64,000 nucleotides of DNA from Candidatus Nitrospira nitrificans. Lineage in GTDB: Bacteria; Nitrospirota; Nitrospiria; Nitrospirales; Nitrospiraceae. The stretch is from the NCBI RefSeq assembly GCF_001458775.1, contig NZ_CZPZ01000035.1, forward strand, positions 98,640 through 162,639. Reading direction: 5' to 3'. Below, in pieces: positions 1-8,978 of this stretch. The first letter of the stretch is position 1. Every line of letters begins with the position of its first letter. The position numbers and the translations under genes were made by a program. The notes beneath the pieces were generated by a model. That model made no database searches and was not told the origin of the DNA. It saw nothing but the letters and a program-made list of their open reading frames with translations.

Positions 1-1677
1 GAATGCCCGCGAGGGAGCGAAGGTCAATGGAGGTTCGCTTCTGCTCTGCTCGGCCCACCACCCTCCTTGCCGGAGGGAGGCGACCCAGGCCTTGTCGAAC
101 CAATCAGGCGTCTCTTCGTGCGGCTTGTCGGCCAGGAACGTTTTCCATCGTTCGCGAAGCAAGTCGTAGAAGGTCGGTCCTTGAGCGTGACCGAGGTTCA
201 ACCGGCGACTCACGTCAAGAATCGTGTCGCCGATCTGGCGTGTGTCATACAACGGCGTCACGACCGGCTGAGACAACCCAATGGCCGGTGTCGTGGTCTC
301 GGGGACATGATCGCCCCACGACTCCAGCGCGTCCCGATCCGGGAGTAAAAGCTCGGCCGTCTCGGTCGATTCATCCAGGAACGAACTGAAGCTCACGATG
401 AACGAAGCCCGTTCGAACAATGACTTGATCGGTACCGATGGCGGCATCGTGAAGAGCGGATTGCAACCGTACAAGAGCAGGACAGGCCCTGCGCCGGCCT
501 TCTCCTGTTTCTCAACCAACTCGAACACCCGACGCTCGGTCAGCCATGGGATCGAACGGTCAGGACGGTCTCCGTACCGAATGCCGTGTGCGACGGATTC
601 TCGGCCCAAACTTTCGACCAGGGCATTCAAGCCGTTGATCGCGATCAACGATGCCGTCCCGTTTGTCTGAGCGCAGCTCGTGCCGCCTCCGATGGCGAGC
701 GGGGCTCGCGCAGAAGCGAAGTCATGGGCCAGACGAACGATCACCTCTCGAGGAAGTCCCGTGGCGTTCTCCACCTCATCCAGTCGAACAGAGCCATAAA
801 ATCTATGGAATGGATCGAGTGCTTTCCCCGCCGACTTGGCTCGATGAGTATCGAGAAGAAGCTGTCCGATGCCGAGAGCGAGCATCCCTTCCATGCCCGA
901 TCGAATGGGAAGCCATTGGTCGGCATTCGCGGCGGTCATCGACATCCGAGGCCCAATATGGATGTACCGGCCGCGAACCGTCGAGCGCCCCTGTCGCATG
1001 TGGCCATAGGCAATACCCATGGAGACCGGAGACAACCAGTGTTCGAGAAAGGGGGCGCCGAAGGAGAGCAGATAGTCCGTCTGAGCCAGGTCGTAGAACG
1101 GCGCCTCGTCGGAGCCTACGCTCTCATGCCATGCGGCATGCAGCGGCAATTCGGCATCCGGCGCATAGAAGTAGAGCTTGCCCCCCAAAGAATCCATAAA
1201 GTCCGACAACAATCCGGCAAGCGTTCCGGAAAGCGGCCTGGTTACCATCAGCGGCGGCACCCTCCTATTTTGGAGAGCCTGCGCGCAACGTCGCAGGCCT
1301 TCTTCCCATTCTATTGGGATAAATGTTCTTTCCCCTCGACGGCCTTCTCGTTGAAACGGCCCTCGAAGCCGATCAGGATTGTAGAGACCTTGTAATGAGG
1401 CCTGTCCTCTTGCACAGAGCTTCCCATGATTCACCGGATGATCGGGGTTGCCCTCGATCTTTTTGGCTCGGCCCTCCATGGCGCGGACAATCACGCCGCA
1501 TCCGGCAGAACATTCCCTGCACACGGAGGCGTACCAATCGGCGACGCCTGGCACGATCTCTTCATCCGGCAGGAGGTACGGGACCACGCGATGCGCCGCG
1601 CGCTCACAGCCTGGCAGGGTCGAGCTCAATGCGGCCAATGCCGCCGTCTTGAGAAAAGTACGTCGTTTCAAATCCAT
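1..1677 (-). CDS. actB: ActB-like Fe-S subunit of alternative complex III, 3' end cut by window
   Basis: Reading from the ATG at 1677 gives 559 codons with no stop before the window edge, so the C-terminal part is missing. The N terminus carries a twin-arginine motif (KRRTFLK, residues 4-10), a hydrophobic stretch and LPGC (21-24), suggesting Tat export and perhaps lipidation. A CX2CX3CX27C iron-sulfur motif lies at Cys53/56/60/88, as in molybdopterin oxidoreductases and the MopB-like half of ActB. Alternative complex III oxidises quinol and reduces a periplasmic acceptor; its ActB is known to lack molybdopterin. The gene starts 34 bp after a pentaheme cytochrome gene, the usual actA-actB order. 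A polysulfide or thiosulfate reductase-type catalytic subunit is the main alternative, and the missing downstream genes (actC onward) would decide. Confidence 0.75.
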   Translation of the reverse strand, partial: MDLKRRTFLKTAALAALSSTLPGCERAAHRVVPYLLPDEEIVPGVADWYASVCRECSAGCGVIVRAMEGRAKKIEGNPDHPVNHGKLCARGQASLQGLYNPDRLRGPFQREGRRGERTFIPIEWEEGLRRCAQALQNRRVPPLMVTRPLSGTLAGLLSDFMDSLGGKLYFYAPDAELPLHAAWHESVGSDEAPFYDLAQTDYLLSFGAPFLEHWLSPVSMGIAYGHMRQGRSTVRGRYIHIGPRMSMTAANADQWLPIRSGMEGMLALGIGQLLLDTHRAKSAGKALDPFHRFYGSVRLDEVENATGLPREVIVRLAHDFASARAPLAIGGGTSCAQTNGTASLIAINGLNALVESLGRESVAHGIRYGDRPDRSIPWLTERRVFELVEKQEKAGAGPVLLLYGCNPLFTMPPSVPIKSLFERASFIVSFSSFLDESTETAELLLPDRDALESWGDHVPETTTPAIGLSQPVVTPLYDTRQIGDTILDVSRRLNLGHAQGPTFYDLLRERWKTFLADKPHEETPDWFDKAWVASLRQGGWWAEQSRSEPPLTFAPSRAF

Positions 1678-1711
1678 CTCAAATCGTAGTCCTCACGACA
1701 CAGTCCTCGCT

Positions 1712-2245
1712 TCATTTGTGGCATGTCCAACAATCCAGGGACGCACCCCGCTGTTGATGACAGGTCAGACACCAGCCCATTTCGTAACTGGCGGCGCGCG
1801 GTGTCAGAGACACGCGCCCCACATGACCGTGGCAATCAATACACCGCAATCGGGCCCTCAGATGCATTTCATGGGTGAAATACACAAAGTCCGGCAACCG
1901 ATGCAGCCGCACCCAGGGTATCGGCTCCTGTCGTTCCCAGTACCCCAATAGTTTCCGGGTATCCGGAGTTTCTTTCATCAAGTTTCGATGGCAGCTCATG
2001 CACAGTTGAACGGACGGAACCCCCGCAGTAGCGGAGAGAGAAGCAAAACGATGGCAGTACAAACAGTCCACTTTCAGTCGCCCCGCATGCCGCGCATGAC
2101 TAAACGGCACAGGTTGCATATCTTGGTCTCCTGTGTCGGAACTGCCGGCGGAATACAGCATACCCACCCAGGCGGCCATCACGCCGGTAAACAACAGCAC
2201 GGCCACTGCGAGCATGATCGAGCGATGACGCGTCACAGCTCGCAA
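1712..2245 (-). CDS. actA: Pentaheme cytochrome c, ActA-like
   Basis: The 177-residue product has one N-terminal membrane or signal segment (about residues 10-30) and five CXXCH heme-binding motifs (CLYCH, CMSCH, CIDCH, CLTCH, CWTCH). This fits the small pentaheme ActA subunit of alternative complex III, which passes electrons from the Fe-S subunit to a periplasmic acceptor. The next gene downstream is the ActB-like protein. The start is uncertain: the codon at 2245 is TTG, an ATG lies ten codons later, and no strong ribosome binding site was seen for either. A cytochrome c3/c7-type electron carrier for a different membrane oxidoreductase would look similar. Confidence 0.75.
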   Translation of the reverse strand: MRAVTRHRSIMLAVAVLLFTGVMAAWVGMLYSAGSSDTGDQDMQPVPFSHARHAGRLKVDCLYCHRFASLSATAGVPSVQLCMSCHRNLMKETPDTRKLLGYWERQEPIPWVRLHRLPDFVYFTHEMHLRARLRCIDCHGHVGRVSLTPRAASYEMGWCLTCHQQRGASLDCWTCHK

Positions 2246-2920
2246 AAATGCAAGGACCAGACCCTTCCAACAATCCGGGGTGAAAGGGGGATCGAACGAT
2301 CAAGCGATTAGACGATCGGACAATCTGTCCGGTTTCAGACAAGTTGACGCATGCAAAGAAAACATCCCAGTGATGAGATTGCCGAGCACGGCAACGTTGT
2401 CGTGCTTGTTTCGAAAGGCTTGCTTCATAGAGCGAGTACCCTGGGTGGAAGTCGCTTTCCCTTCCTTTTTCTTGGCGCGACGAACCGTCTGTTTTTCCGG
2501 CCGGACTCCAGATCACACGCATTGCTGCGCGTTATGACATCCGCCGACCGTTTACACCATGCTTCAAAGGAGTTCTTTTTGATCGAGCGGATTTCCGACG
2601 CATCCCTCTCCTTGCTTTGGTCTCTCCATGCCTGTTACCGACCATAACGGTGAACACCGGGCGTGGATTCCCTGCTGCCATCTATCAACTGATCCGATAG
2701 GATTCCTCGTCCGCGTCACTTCGCCCGAATATATGTCTCTGAGCGGACGGAAGCGATGACGCCTTGCTTGAGTCCTACACGATGAGAAGTAGATGACGCG
2801 CCGAGCTCCGGCAGAACACAACCTGCCGGAGCTCGGGCTCGGTGGAAGGTCCTAGGCGGCAAACACTCCTCTCGCATAGATTTGTGCAAAGCCACTGAGA
2901 GTTTGGCCGACTCGCTGCGT
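2246..2920. other. Intergenic region upstream of actA
   Basis: No convincing gene is seen in these 675 bases. The region holds a small dyad at 2317-2331 (arms CGGACA/TGTCCG) and a strong hairpin at 2801-2836 listed separately. The promoter of the actAB operon should lie here, but I could not assign it. Confidence 0.5.
2801..2836 (-). terminator. Strong hairpin downstream of the 93-residue membrane protein
   Basis: A 14-bp perfect stem (2801-2814 with 2823-2836) closes an 8-base loop, about 85 bp past the stop at 2921. There is no U-run, so it may be a Rho-independent terminator without a clear tail or a transcript-end stabiliser. Confidence 0.45.
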
Positions 2921-3202
2921 CTAAGACACTCGGTCGTACCCGGCGACTTTTACGAGTTTGTTGTAGACGCCGAAGAGCAAAAACGGCGCTATCCATTGGC
3001 CCACAAAGAGGCCGTCTTCCCTTTTGCCGGTGCCGTGAAAGAGCATTGAAACACCAATCGCGGCGAATGCGGCCCATAACCACACATCGGAAGGCAGCTT
3101 TGCCGTCTGCTCTTCAATGGCGCGCGCAACTTTCCCTTCGCCGTGCGCGTGAGCTTCTTGAGCGTCGCTGTTATGTTTCGCTTTCGTCATTGTTTCAGCC
3201 AT
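2921..3202 (-). CDS. Small membrane protein, unknown function
   Basis: The 93-residue product starts at the ATG at 3202, behind the ribosome binding site AAAGGAAGT; a longer reading to 3271 has no such signal. The N-terminal third is hydrophilic and rich in charged residues and His (KAKHNSDAQEAHAHGEGK). Two hydrophobic segments follow (about residues 42-58 and 66-82), suggesting a two-helix membrane protein with a cytoplasmic N-terminal tail. I do not recognise the family. It sits just downstream of the DUF3015 gene in the same direction. Confidence 0.6.
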   Translation of the reverse strand: MAETMTKAKHNSDAQEAHAHGEGKVARAIEEQTAKLPSDVWLWAAFAAIGVSMLFHGTGKREDGLFVGQWIAPFLLFGVYNKLVKVAGYDRVS

Positions 3203-3267
3203 CGGTACACTTCCTTTCAGATGAATAGTGAGACGAACACGAGACGTCTCGGCTATCAGACAATGTT

Positions 3268-3789
3268 TCAACGGCTCACAGGAGCTTTCCCCTGACCGGA
3301 CCGTTCCACTATCGCTTTCTGCAACGCGAGCAGCATCGTCCGCGGCGCGTCTTCTGCTTCTACCGTCGCATCACCGGCTCCTTGCCGTTGCATCATGTCC
3401 CAGAAGATTTCCTGCGCCAGGCTAAAGAACTCAGCCTGACGATCCGTGGGTATGCCCATCAATGTCGCCAATGACGACAAGTATTCTCCCCTGCCCCGAG
3501 CCATATCTTGCGACACATGGTCGGCATTCTGATCGACGAACACCGTCAATACTTCCCGCTTTACGATCATCCCGTTATTCGTGCATCCTGACGTTCCACT
3601 GGTGATAGCAAAGGGCTGAGTGGGGACGTTCAAGGTAGACCCGAAATGCTGCATCAAGATGGATTTCGGTTGGGTTTTGAATACCATCACCCCTAACCCA
3701 CAGCCGGGACCTTCTCCCCAGCCCGCCATTCCGATTGAGGTACCCATACAGACCGTGGCAAATACGGCCATCATCGCTGTTTTCATCAT
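3268..3789 (-). CDS. DUF3015-type exported protein
   Basis: The 173-residue product has a signal peptide (residues 1-22) and then the Gly- and Cys-containing start GPGCGLG. A second cysteine lies in SGTSGCTNNG and a helical C-terminal half follows. This pattern (mature protein beginning GCGLG..., a TSGTSGC stretch, a conserved N in the middle) is that of DUF3015, a family of unknown function found in the periplasm of Gram-negative bacteria. It lies between the DUF4142 gene and a small membrane protein gene on the same strand and may be cotranscribed with the latter. Confidence 0.7.
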   Translation of the reverse strand: MMKTAMMAVFATVCMGTSIGMAGWGEGPGCGLGVMVFKTQPKSILMQHFGSTLNVPTQPFAITSGTSGCTNNGMIVKREVLTVFVDQNADHVSQDMARGRGEYLSSLATLMGIPTDRQAEFFSLAQEIFWDMMQRQGAGDATVEAEDAPRTMLLALQKAIVERSGQGKAPVSR

Positions 3790-3855
3790 GGTTGAGTCCT
3801 CTTCGCTTTTGTGATCTTTCTAGTCTCTCCTGTAGAAGAGAACATTCGGCTTGAA

Positions 3856-4368
3856 CTATAGGTGCGTCCGTAGCGCGGCGTGTAAGAGCCGGGCCTTCTC
3901 ACGATGCGCATTCACGACGGGCAACATGTCATGGATCCATTGTCGCAGGTCCGGGTATGGCAACGTTTGCGCATAGCGCTCCCACTCGGACAGGGTGCTG
4001 TCGTGACCGGACACGATATGATTCATGTATGCCAGATCAAAATCATGGCCGGTCAATCGCGATAATTCGTCTATCTGTTTCTCATGATCGCGGTTGAGTC
4101 CTGGATGCAGCACCACGTGTTGATGCAATGCCAATTGTTCCACGGCCATTTTGGTCTTCATATGCTCATCGAGCATATGCGTGCTGGAATCCTTGACGCG
4201 CTCGTTCTCCGCCCTCTGGGCGGCCAGCAGACTGACCGTGATCTCGGCTTGTTGTTCTTCCGCAACCCGCATGAGAAACGGTCCCGCGTTCATGATGGTT
4301 TCAGGATTGATCGGAGCGAAGGCCACCGTAGTCGCCATGAGAACAAGCAAGGCCCATCGCGTAGACAT
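3856..4368 (-). CDS. DUF4142 domain exported protein
   Basis: The 170-residue product begins with a signal peptide (about residues 1-18), preceded by the ribosome binding site GGGAGG. The mature part is an all-helical bundle: FLMRVAEEQQAEITVSLLA opens helix 1, and His residues recur in later helices (SSTHMLDEHMK and HQHVVLH). This is the DUF4142 pattern, a ferritin-like helical bundle of unknown function often found in stress-related gene sets. The neighbouring SRPBCC and DUF3015 genes are also small stress- or envelope-type genes. Confidence 0.7.
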   Translation of the reverse strand: MSTRWALLVLMATTVAFAPINPETIMNAGPFLMRVAEEQQAEITVSLLAAQRAENERVKDSSTHMLDEHMKTKMAVEQLALHQHVVLHPGLNRDHEKQIDELSRLTGHDFDLAYMNHIVSGHDSTLSEWERYAQTLPYPDLRQWIHDMLPVVNAHREKARLLHAALRTHL

Positions 4369-4448
4369 GTGTTCCTCCCGGCTCGGCCGACAACATCAAA
4401 GCTCGACGAATTGATGGTCCTGGTTGCGACTTCTCCCGATTCATTTGA

Positions 4449-4898
4449 TCATGCAACGGTCCCCCGCCAGGCGCCGGTTTCCTGGCCGCGTGACTCGATG
4501 AATTCCTTGAACCGCTCCAGGTCCCCTTCCACTCGTTGAGAGACCACGCCGACGGCATCTCCGGTTTTTTCGACCATCCCTTCAGGTTCATACTCGATAC
4601 GAAGATTGATCTTCGCCTTGGCGGCCGACATGGGCGCGAAGGTCACCACTCCGCTGTTCTTCGCCCCTCGCTGGCTCTTCCACGCGATGCGTTGATCGGG
4701 GATCTGCTCCGTGATTTCCGCATCCCATTCCTCTTCCTTGCCGCCGATGCTGGCTTTCCAATGTAGATGTTTGTCGCCTTTTTGCAGAACCTGCACCACC
4801 CCTTCCATAAACCGAGGAAAGTCTTCAAATTGCGTCCATTGATTGTAAGCGGTATGCAAGGGCACATTGACCTCGATCGATTTTTCTATGACGGACAT
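4449..4898 (-). CDS. SRPBCC (START-like) family protein
   Basis: The 149-residue product starts at the ATG at 4898, which follows AAGGAGG; longer readings to 4967 lack this. It shows the hallmarks of the polyketide cyclase/dehydrase-like SRPBCC fold: IEVNVPLHTAYNQWTQFEDFPRFM at the start, a central WDAEITEQIPDQRIAWKS, and a long C-terminal helix (VEGDLERFKEFIESRGQE). Such proteins bind hydrophobic ligands in a deep cavity; the ligand here is unknown. A related copy lies at 7430-8182, so the window holds a pair of paralogues. Confidence 0.8.
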   Translation of the reverse strand: MSVIEKSIEVNVPLHTAYNQWTQFEDFPRFMEGVVQVLQKGDKHLHWKASIGGKEEEWDAEITEQIPDQRIAWKSQRGAKNSGVVTFAPMSAAKAKINLRIEYEPEGMVEKTGDAVGVVSQRVEGDLERFKEFIESRGQETGAWRGTVA

Positions 4899-5075
4899 AG
4901 TCGCCTCCTTGTTGAATGGATTAACGGACTCGTCGGACACCGGTAGATTTTCAATCGCTTGCTTCATCGTCCATATCTCAGGTTCATCTGGTCGTCTGAT
5001 CTATCCCCTGTATCTGGTCTCGTCTTTGTCTCCGGAAACCAGACAGACCTCCCGCGCCGGATAGACCTTCTATAG

Positions 5076-6656
5076 CTATAGCGCGCGCAGGAAGGCGACC
5101 AACGATGTTTTCTCTTCTTTTGTCAGCTTCAGTTCACCGACGATATTGAAAAATTCCACCGTATCTTCCAACGTCAAGAGCCGCCCATCGTGAAGATACG
5201 GCGGCGAATCTTTGATCCCCCGCAACGTAAAGGTCTTGATCGGTCCGTCACCTGGTTCGTCCTTGAGAAAGCGCTCGAGGCGCAGGTCATGCATCTTGTC
5301 GTCGAGGTAAAAAGGCGGAGTATGGCAACCCGCGCACTGCCCCTTGCCGAAAAAGACTTTTTCTCCCCGCATTTCCGCCTCCGTGGCCTTCTTCGGATCG
5401 AGCCGACCCGTCATGGGATCGAGCTTGGGCGCGGGAGGAAAGTCGAACATGTTCTGCATCTGCGCCATGTGACTGACTTGGATACGGTCTAAAATGTTCA
5501 TCCCTTTCTTGATGGCATGGATTTGATCGCCGTTGAAATAGGCTGTTCGTTGCTCAAACTCCGTAAAATCTTCGATCGAGCGCAAGCTACGCTTGGATGA
5601 GTGGATCTGTTGGTTGAATACACCCCGTATACTGGTCGTATCGAGGCGCAAGCGCCGCTCCTCAGGCCGCATATCGGGATTCAGATGGAACTGTCCGGTC
5701 GTATGGCCATTGACATGACAGTCCAAACAGGTGACTCCGAGGCTAGGGCGGAGGCTCTTGCGGTCGTCGGTCGGGTTGAACTCCTCCTGCGGAAACGGAG
5801 TCAACAGCAACCTGAGTCCGTCAAGCTGGACGGGGGTGAGAAGATCCTTGAACAACCGATAATAATTGTTGATGGACACCACTTCTCCCCGGGACACATC
5901 GCCCAATTCCGGGCGGTTGCTGAGGAAGATCGCCGGAGGAAATTCAGGCAAAAAGGCTTCGGGAAGGTCAAAATCTACATCAACCCGCTCAAGCCGTGGG
6001 AACATGTCGATTTGCATTTGTGGGAAGACCATGCCACCAGGAGATTGCAGCGGGTGCGGCAGAGAGGGATAAGGGAAGAGTCCCTGTTTCTTGATCTCTT
6101 CCGGGTTGAGTCCGGCGAGTCGTTCCCATGTCATACCTTCAGACAAGCGGGCCGTCGGGCCGACCGGCAGCGGTTTTCCCCGGGACATCTTGGCTTCGGA
6201 ATCCAGTTTTGGCTTGAGATGATACCGGCGCTCCAACAGTTTGCGATGTGTCTCCATGACCTTTGGCTTAGCGGCGATATCCTTCTTCATGATCTCTTCC
6301 GGCTCTTGCATGGGCTTCTCCGCTCCCAAGGGATCGCGGTAGAAGTCGAAACCCAAAGTCTTGCCGTCTCTCGGTTGGTCCAAGAAAGTAGGCGAAGAAG
6401 GCCGCGCCTTCTGCGCATCGAAGATGGCTGAGCGATCGTGATCCGTCTTTTTCTGCTCAGGGCGTTCGATAGGAACAGTCCGGGGCTCTTGCGCCTCGAC
6501 CACCGCATCGTGGGGCGGGCGAGAAGTCTTCGGGTCCTGAGTTTCGGCTGCCGTGACAAGGTCGGTCGCATGGAAGGACAGGCCCCAGGATACGAGCGAG
6601 ACGATCACGGCCGTCATCATGAGCCGCCTGGGTGAAGAACGAGTTGGTTTCATCAT
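5076..6656 (-). CDS. Di-heme cytochrome c peroxidase-like protein
   Basis: The 526-residue product has an N-terminal signal or anchor segment (about residues 12-36) after an Arg-rich start, then a long low-complexity stretch rich in Pro, Lys and Glu up to about residue 150. The C-terminal 270 residues carry two heme sites, CLDCH (near 310) and CAGCH (near 440), and the segment ending FTLRGIKDSPPYLHDGR, typical of the MauG/CcpA di-heme peroxidase family. These periplasmic enzymes reduce peroxide or carry out heme-based oxidations. The extension makes it longer than the usual 330-400 residues. The start follows GGGAG. Confidence 0.75.
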   Translation of the reverse strand: MMKPTRSSPRRLMMTAVIVSLVSWGLSFHATDLVTAAETQDPKTSRPPHDAVVEAQEPRTVPIERPEQKKTDHDRSAIFDAQKARPSSPTFLDQPRDGKTLGFDFYRDPLGAEKPMQEPEEIMKKDIAAKPKVMETHRKLLERRYHLKPKLDSEAKMSRGKPLPVGPTARLSEGMTWERLAGLNPEEIKKQGLFPYPSLPHPLQSPGGMVFPQMQIDMFPRLERVDVDFDLPEAFLPEFPPAIFLSNRPELGDVSRGEVVSINNYYRLFKDLLTPVQLDGLRLLLTPFPQEEFNPTDDRKSLRPSLGVTCLDCHVNGHTTGQFHLNPDMRPEERRLRLDTTSIRGVFNQQIHSSKRSLRSIEDFTEFEQRTAYFNGDQIHAIKKGMNILDRIQVSHMAQMQNMFDFPPAPKLDPMTGRLDPKKATEAEMRGEKVFFGKGQCAGCHTPPFYLDDKMHDLRLERFLKDEPGDGPIKTFTLRGIKDSPPYLHDGRLLTLEDTVEFFNIVGELKLTKEEKTSLVAFLRAL

Positions 6657-6749
6657 GTTGAGACTCCCACGTACTTAGATGGAAATTGGATAGAATTGAA
6701 GCGGCCTACGAACTATCTTCCTTATATCGTCGATAGTGGTCCCTGACGA

Positions 6750-6765
6750 CTAGCAAACTCCCGAG
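6750..6765 (-). promoter_or_regulatory. CTAGGG dyad site (weak) upstream of the di-heme cytochrome gene
   Basis: CTAGCAAACTCCCGAG matches the recurring 16-bp palindrome in its outer bases only. It lies about 95 bp before the ATG at 6656. Confidence 0.3.
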
Positions 6766-6869
6766 GTATGGGTGAGATAGCAAAAGTGCCACCGCTCCGG
6801 AATCGCAAATGGAGCGCGGTCATCAGTCTCGCGGCGGCATGAAGTGATCCGGCGCTGGATGACGCAGCT

Positions 6870-7424
6870 TCAGCCATTCTTCTTGTTGGACAGGTGCCTC
6901 GACACGGTGCGCTCTAATTCATCGTTGTCCGACAGCAGCAGGCCATTGACGAAGAAAGTCGGCGTCCCTTGTACCCCGCACCGATGACCTGACCCCTCAT
7001 CACGCCGCACTTTCAGTACACCGGCTCCCATATGAAGATCGTCTTTGAAGCGCGGGACGTCCAGTCCCGCCATCGCCGCGTAGCGATGGAGATCGTCTAG
7101 TGTAAGGTGCGTTTGGTTTTCGAACAGGACATCATGCATGGGCCAGAATCGGCCTTGAAGCGCGGCGGCTACGGAGGCCTCCGCCGCAAGCTGCGCATGG
7201 GGGTGTTTCTTGACCAGAGGAAAGTGCCGGTACACGAATCGGACGCGATCGGTGAATCGCGCGCGCAATCGACCGACGGCGGCGTGGGCTTGCCGGCAGT
7301 AGGGGCATTCGAAATCACAATAGGCAATGATGGTCACCGGCGCGGTCCCCTCGCCGATCACATGATCGTCCGGCAACACGATGAGGTCATCTCGATCACA
7401 CCGGCTCTGGGCCACGTTGAGCAT
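6870..7424 (-). CDS. DsbA-like thioredoxin-fold protein
   Basis: The 184-residue product starts at the ATG at 7424; the open frame runs upstream but the earlier part is only the shadow of the SRPBCC gene. It contains the active-site motif CPYC (residues 40-43) in the context YCDFECPYC and the cis-Pro stretch GVQGTPTFFVNG, as in DsbA/FrnE-like and thioredoxin_4 proteins. No signal peptide is seen, so it is probably cytoplasmic, unlike true periplasmic DsbA. The stop of the SRPBCC gene lies 5 bp upstream, so the two are one operon. Confidence 0.8.
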   Translation of the reverse strand: MLNVAQSRCDRDDLIVLPDDHVIGEGTAPVTIIAYCDFECPYCRQAHAAVGRLRARFTDRVRFVYRHFPLVKKHPHAQLAAEASVAAALQGRFWPMHDVLFENQTHLTLDDLHRYAAMAGLDVPRFKDDLHMGAGVLKVRRDEGSGHRCGVQGTPTFFVNGLLLSDNDELERTVSRHLSNKKNG

Positions 7425-7429
7425 GGCGC

Positions 7430-8182
7430 CTACACTTTCCCTTCGCCACCGGCCAGGGAAAAGACGTCGGTCTCCATCTGTTCTTTGAATCGCTGTAAAT
7501 CCTGGGCCAGCTTGGTATTTGGGTCTTCTCCGAACAACTTGGCCAGAGCGACGCCGAACTTGCCGCCCGGAGGTTCGTATTGCAGCGTCACGGTCAGCCA
7601 TGTTCGATTCCCATCCTCGGTCGGCTTGAACTCTACCGACCCGGTATTGTTCACGTCCGCCCCCCGCAGTGACCTCCATCCGATGCGTTCGTTTTTCACA
7701 TCGTTGATGATTTCCGCATCCCATTCGACCTTGGGCGCGCCCGGTATCGTTGTCACCACCCAATGAGACAATCGGTCATCGATGACCTGAACGGAATCAA
7801 GATGTTTCAGGATGCGTGGCAGATTATTCAACGACCGCCAAAACCGATACATGTCATCCGGCGGGCGATTGATCTCGATCGCTCGTTGCATTTTCATCGC
7901 GCGGTCCGTGCGCACCTTACGCCGACCCAAACGGCTCGTGTCGTTCGGCCGATCCGGTCGGTCGTGGCTGCTCATATCGATTCCCATGGCCCCGAACGCC
8001 GGGCAATATCCGCTCGCCGCCCGATAGAGAAGCCCGCCTCCCACTATCGCCTTGACCGCGCCGGCCCAGTTACGGCGGGATAATCCGGAGACGAGAAAGG
8101 CCATTCCCATTACGGCCGACAGTACCCGCTGTCCATCCCCGATATTTTCTCGATGAACCTCGCGATTCGTTCTGTTATTCAT
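7430..8182 (-). CDS. DUF2892-like membrane segment fused to SRPBCC domain
   Basis: The 250-residue product starts at the ATG at 8182 behind GGAGGA. Residues about 15-50 form a hydrophobic hairpin with the pattern ENIGDGQRVLSAVMG and YRAASGYCP, as in the YgaP-like DUF2892 transmembrane domain. An Arg- and Asp-rich linker follows, then an SRPBCC domain (about 95-245) with IEINRPPDDMYRFWRSLNNLP and VEWDAEIINDVKNERIGWRS. This two-domain membrane-anchored layout is known in several bacteria without an assigned function. It is the second SRPBCC gene of the window and is coupled to the thioredoxin-like gene downstream. Confidence 0.8.
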   Translation of the reverse strand: MNNRTNREVHRENIGDGQRVLSAVMGMAFLVSGLSRRNWAGAVKAIVGGGLLYRAASGYCPAFGAMGIDMSSHDRPDRPNDTSRLGRRKVRTDRAMKMQRAIEINRPPDDMYRFWRSLNNLPRILKHLDSVQVIDDRLSHWVVTTIPGAPKVEWDAEIINDVKNERIGWRSLRGADVNNTGSVEFKPTEDGNRTWLTVTLQYEPPGGKFGVALAKLFGEDPNTKLAQDLQRFKEQMETDVFSLAGGEGKV

Positions 8183-8210
8183 TCGCTCCTCCATGCGACC
8201 CTGGTGTGTG

Positions 8211-8417
8211 TCATCGGACGATGTGCCTGAGGGACTGGACGATGTGCCTTCCGATAGCCTTGACGACAACGGTTCCCTGGCTGGCCCCATGTATAGCCTT
8301 GCCGGCGGTGATCGCTTGCGCCGTGCCTCCACCCGACAAGACTTCCCGCGTTGCCGGCAACGTGAAGTCCCAGTCATGAGACTTCCCATCCCGGCCGTCC
8401 TGAATGTTGTATTCCAT
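8211..8417 (-). CDS. Possible small protein, unrecognised
   Basis: An open frame of 68 codons from the ATG at 8417 ends 28 bp before the membrane SRPBCC gene in the same direction. The product starts MEYNIQDGRDGKSHDWDF and ends with a basic, His-containing helix. I recognise no family and see only a weak ribosome binding site, so this may be a remnant or no gene at all. Confidence 0.3.
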   Translation of the reverse strand: MEYNIQDGRDGKSHDWDFTLPATREVLSGGGTAQAITAGKAIHGASQGTVVVKAIGRHIVQSLRHIVR

Positions 8418-8534
8418 GTCGACCCTCGCCCGAATTTGCAAGAGGCCGGACTGCCTCACAATTGTCCATGGATGTATAAAAAACCGTGCTTACGCCTCCG
8501 AATGAGACGACGGCCGCGGTGCGGTCCCGTCGTC

Positions 8535-8978
8535 TCATGCAGCACGATGATAGCTTTCCGCTATTTCAGCGGCTTGCGCGCGTTTACCGTACCCAAAATA
8601 GGCGGCAAAAGCGGCAGTCCCGCCATGGAGCCATACATCCCATCCATGTAAAGGAACGAGACCGAATGTCATGCTGAGCAGGGGGATCGTGCCCATGACA
8701 GTCAGGATGCCGTACAACCAGGCGAGGCCCCGCGCAAAGCCGTTCGCCTTGCTCACGCTGCTTGCGGCGGATAATCCCGCAATGCCCACTCCTAGGTGAA
8801 CGAGATTATGAATCCAGTTCACCGGGAAGAGGCCGAATAGAAGGCCATACCCGTCATCCGCGGATAAACCAGGCACCGCGTTTGGGTGAGGAGTGGACAC
8901 GAGTAATGGGATGAATCCCATGACCCCCACCGCGAGAAATAGGACTCCGATAATTTGTGCGAAAGTTCGACTAGTCAT
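8535..8978 (-). CDS. DUF4383-type four-helix membrane protein
   Basis: The 147-residue product has four hydrophobic segments (about 5-25, 50-75, 85-105, 112-130). The motifs FGLFPVNWIHNLVHLGVGIAG and the early GVLFLAVGVMGF are those of the DUF4383 family of small inner-membrane proteins of unknown function. The start at 8978 follows GGAGG. It is probably transcribed alone, since 117 bp separate it from the small open frame downstream. Confidence 0.75.
   Translation of the reverse strand: MTSRTFAQIIGVLFLAVGVMGFIPLLVSTPHPNAVPGLSADDGYGLLFGLFPVNWIHNLVHLGVGIAGLSAASSVSKANGFARGLAWLYGILTVMGTIPLLSMTFGLVPLHGWDVWLHGGTAAFAAYFGYGKRAQAAEIAESYHRAA

Noticed and set aside
586..1395. Long plus-strand open frames in the first 1.7 kb
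   Set aside because: They lie opposite the actB-like gene, whose minus-strand reading shows clear family motifs and is open to the window edge.
2280..2821. Several short frames in the intergenic region before actA
   Set aside because: They overlap each other, lack binding sites and give products without regular pattern.
5601..6431. 276-codon plus-strand frame
   Set aside because: It runs antisense to the di-heme cytochrome gene and has no signal or domain features.
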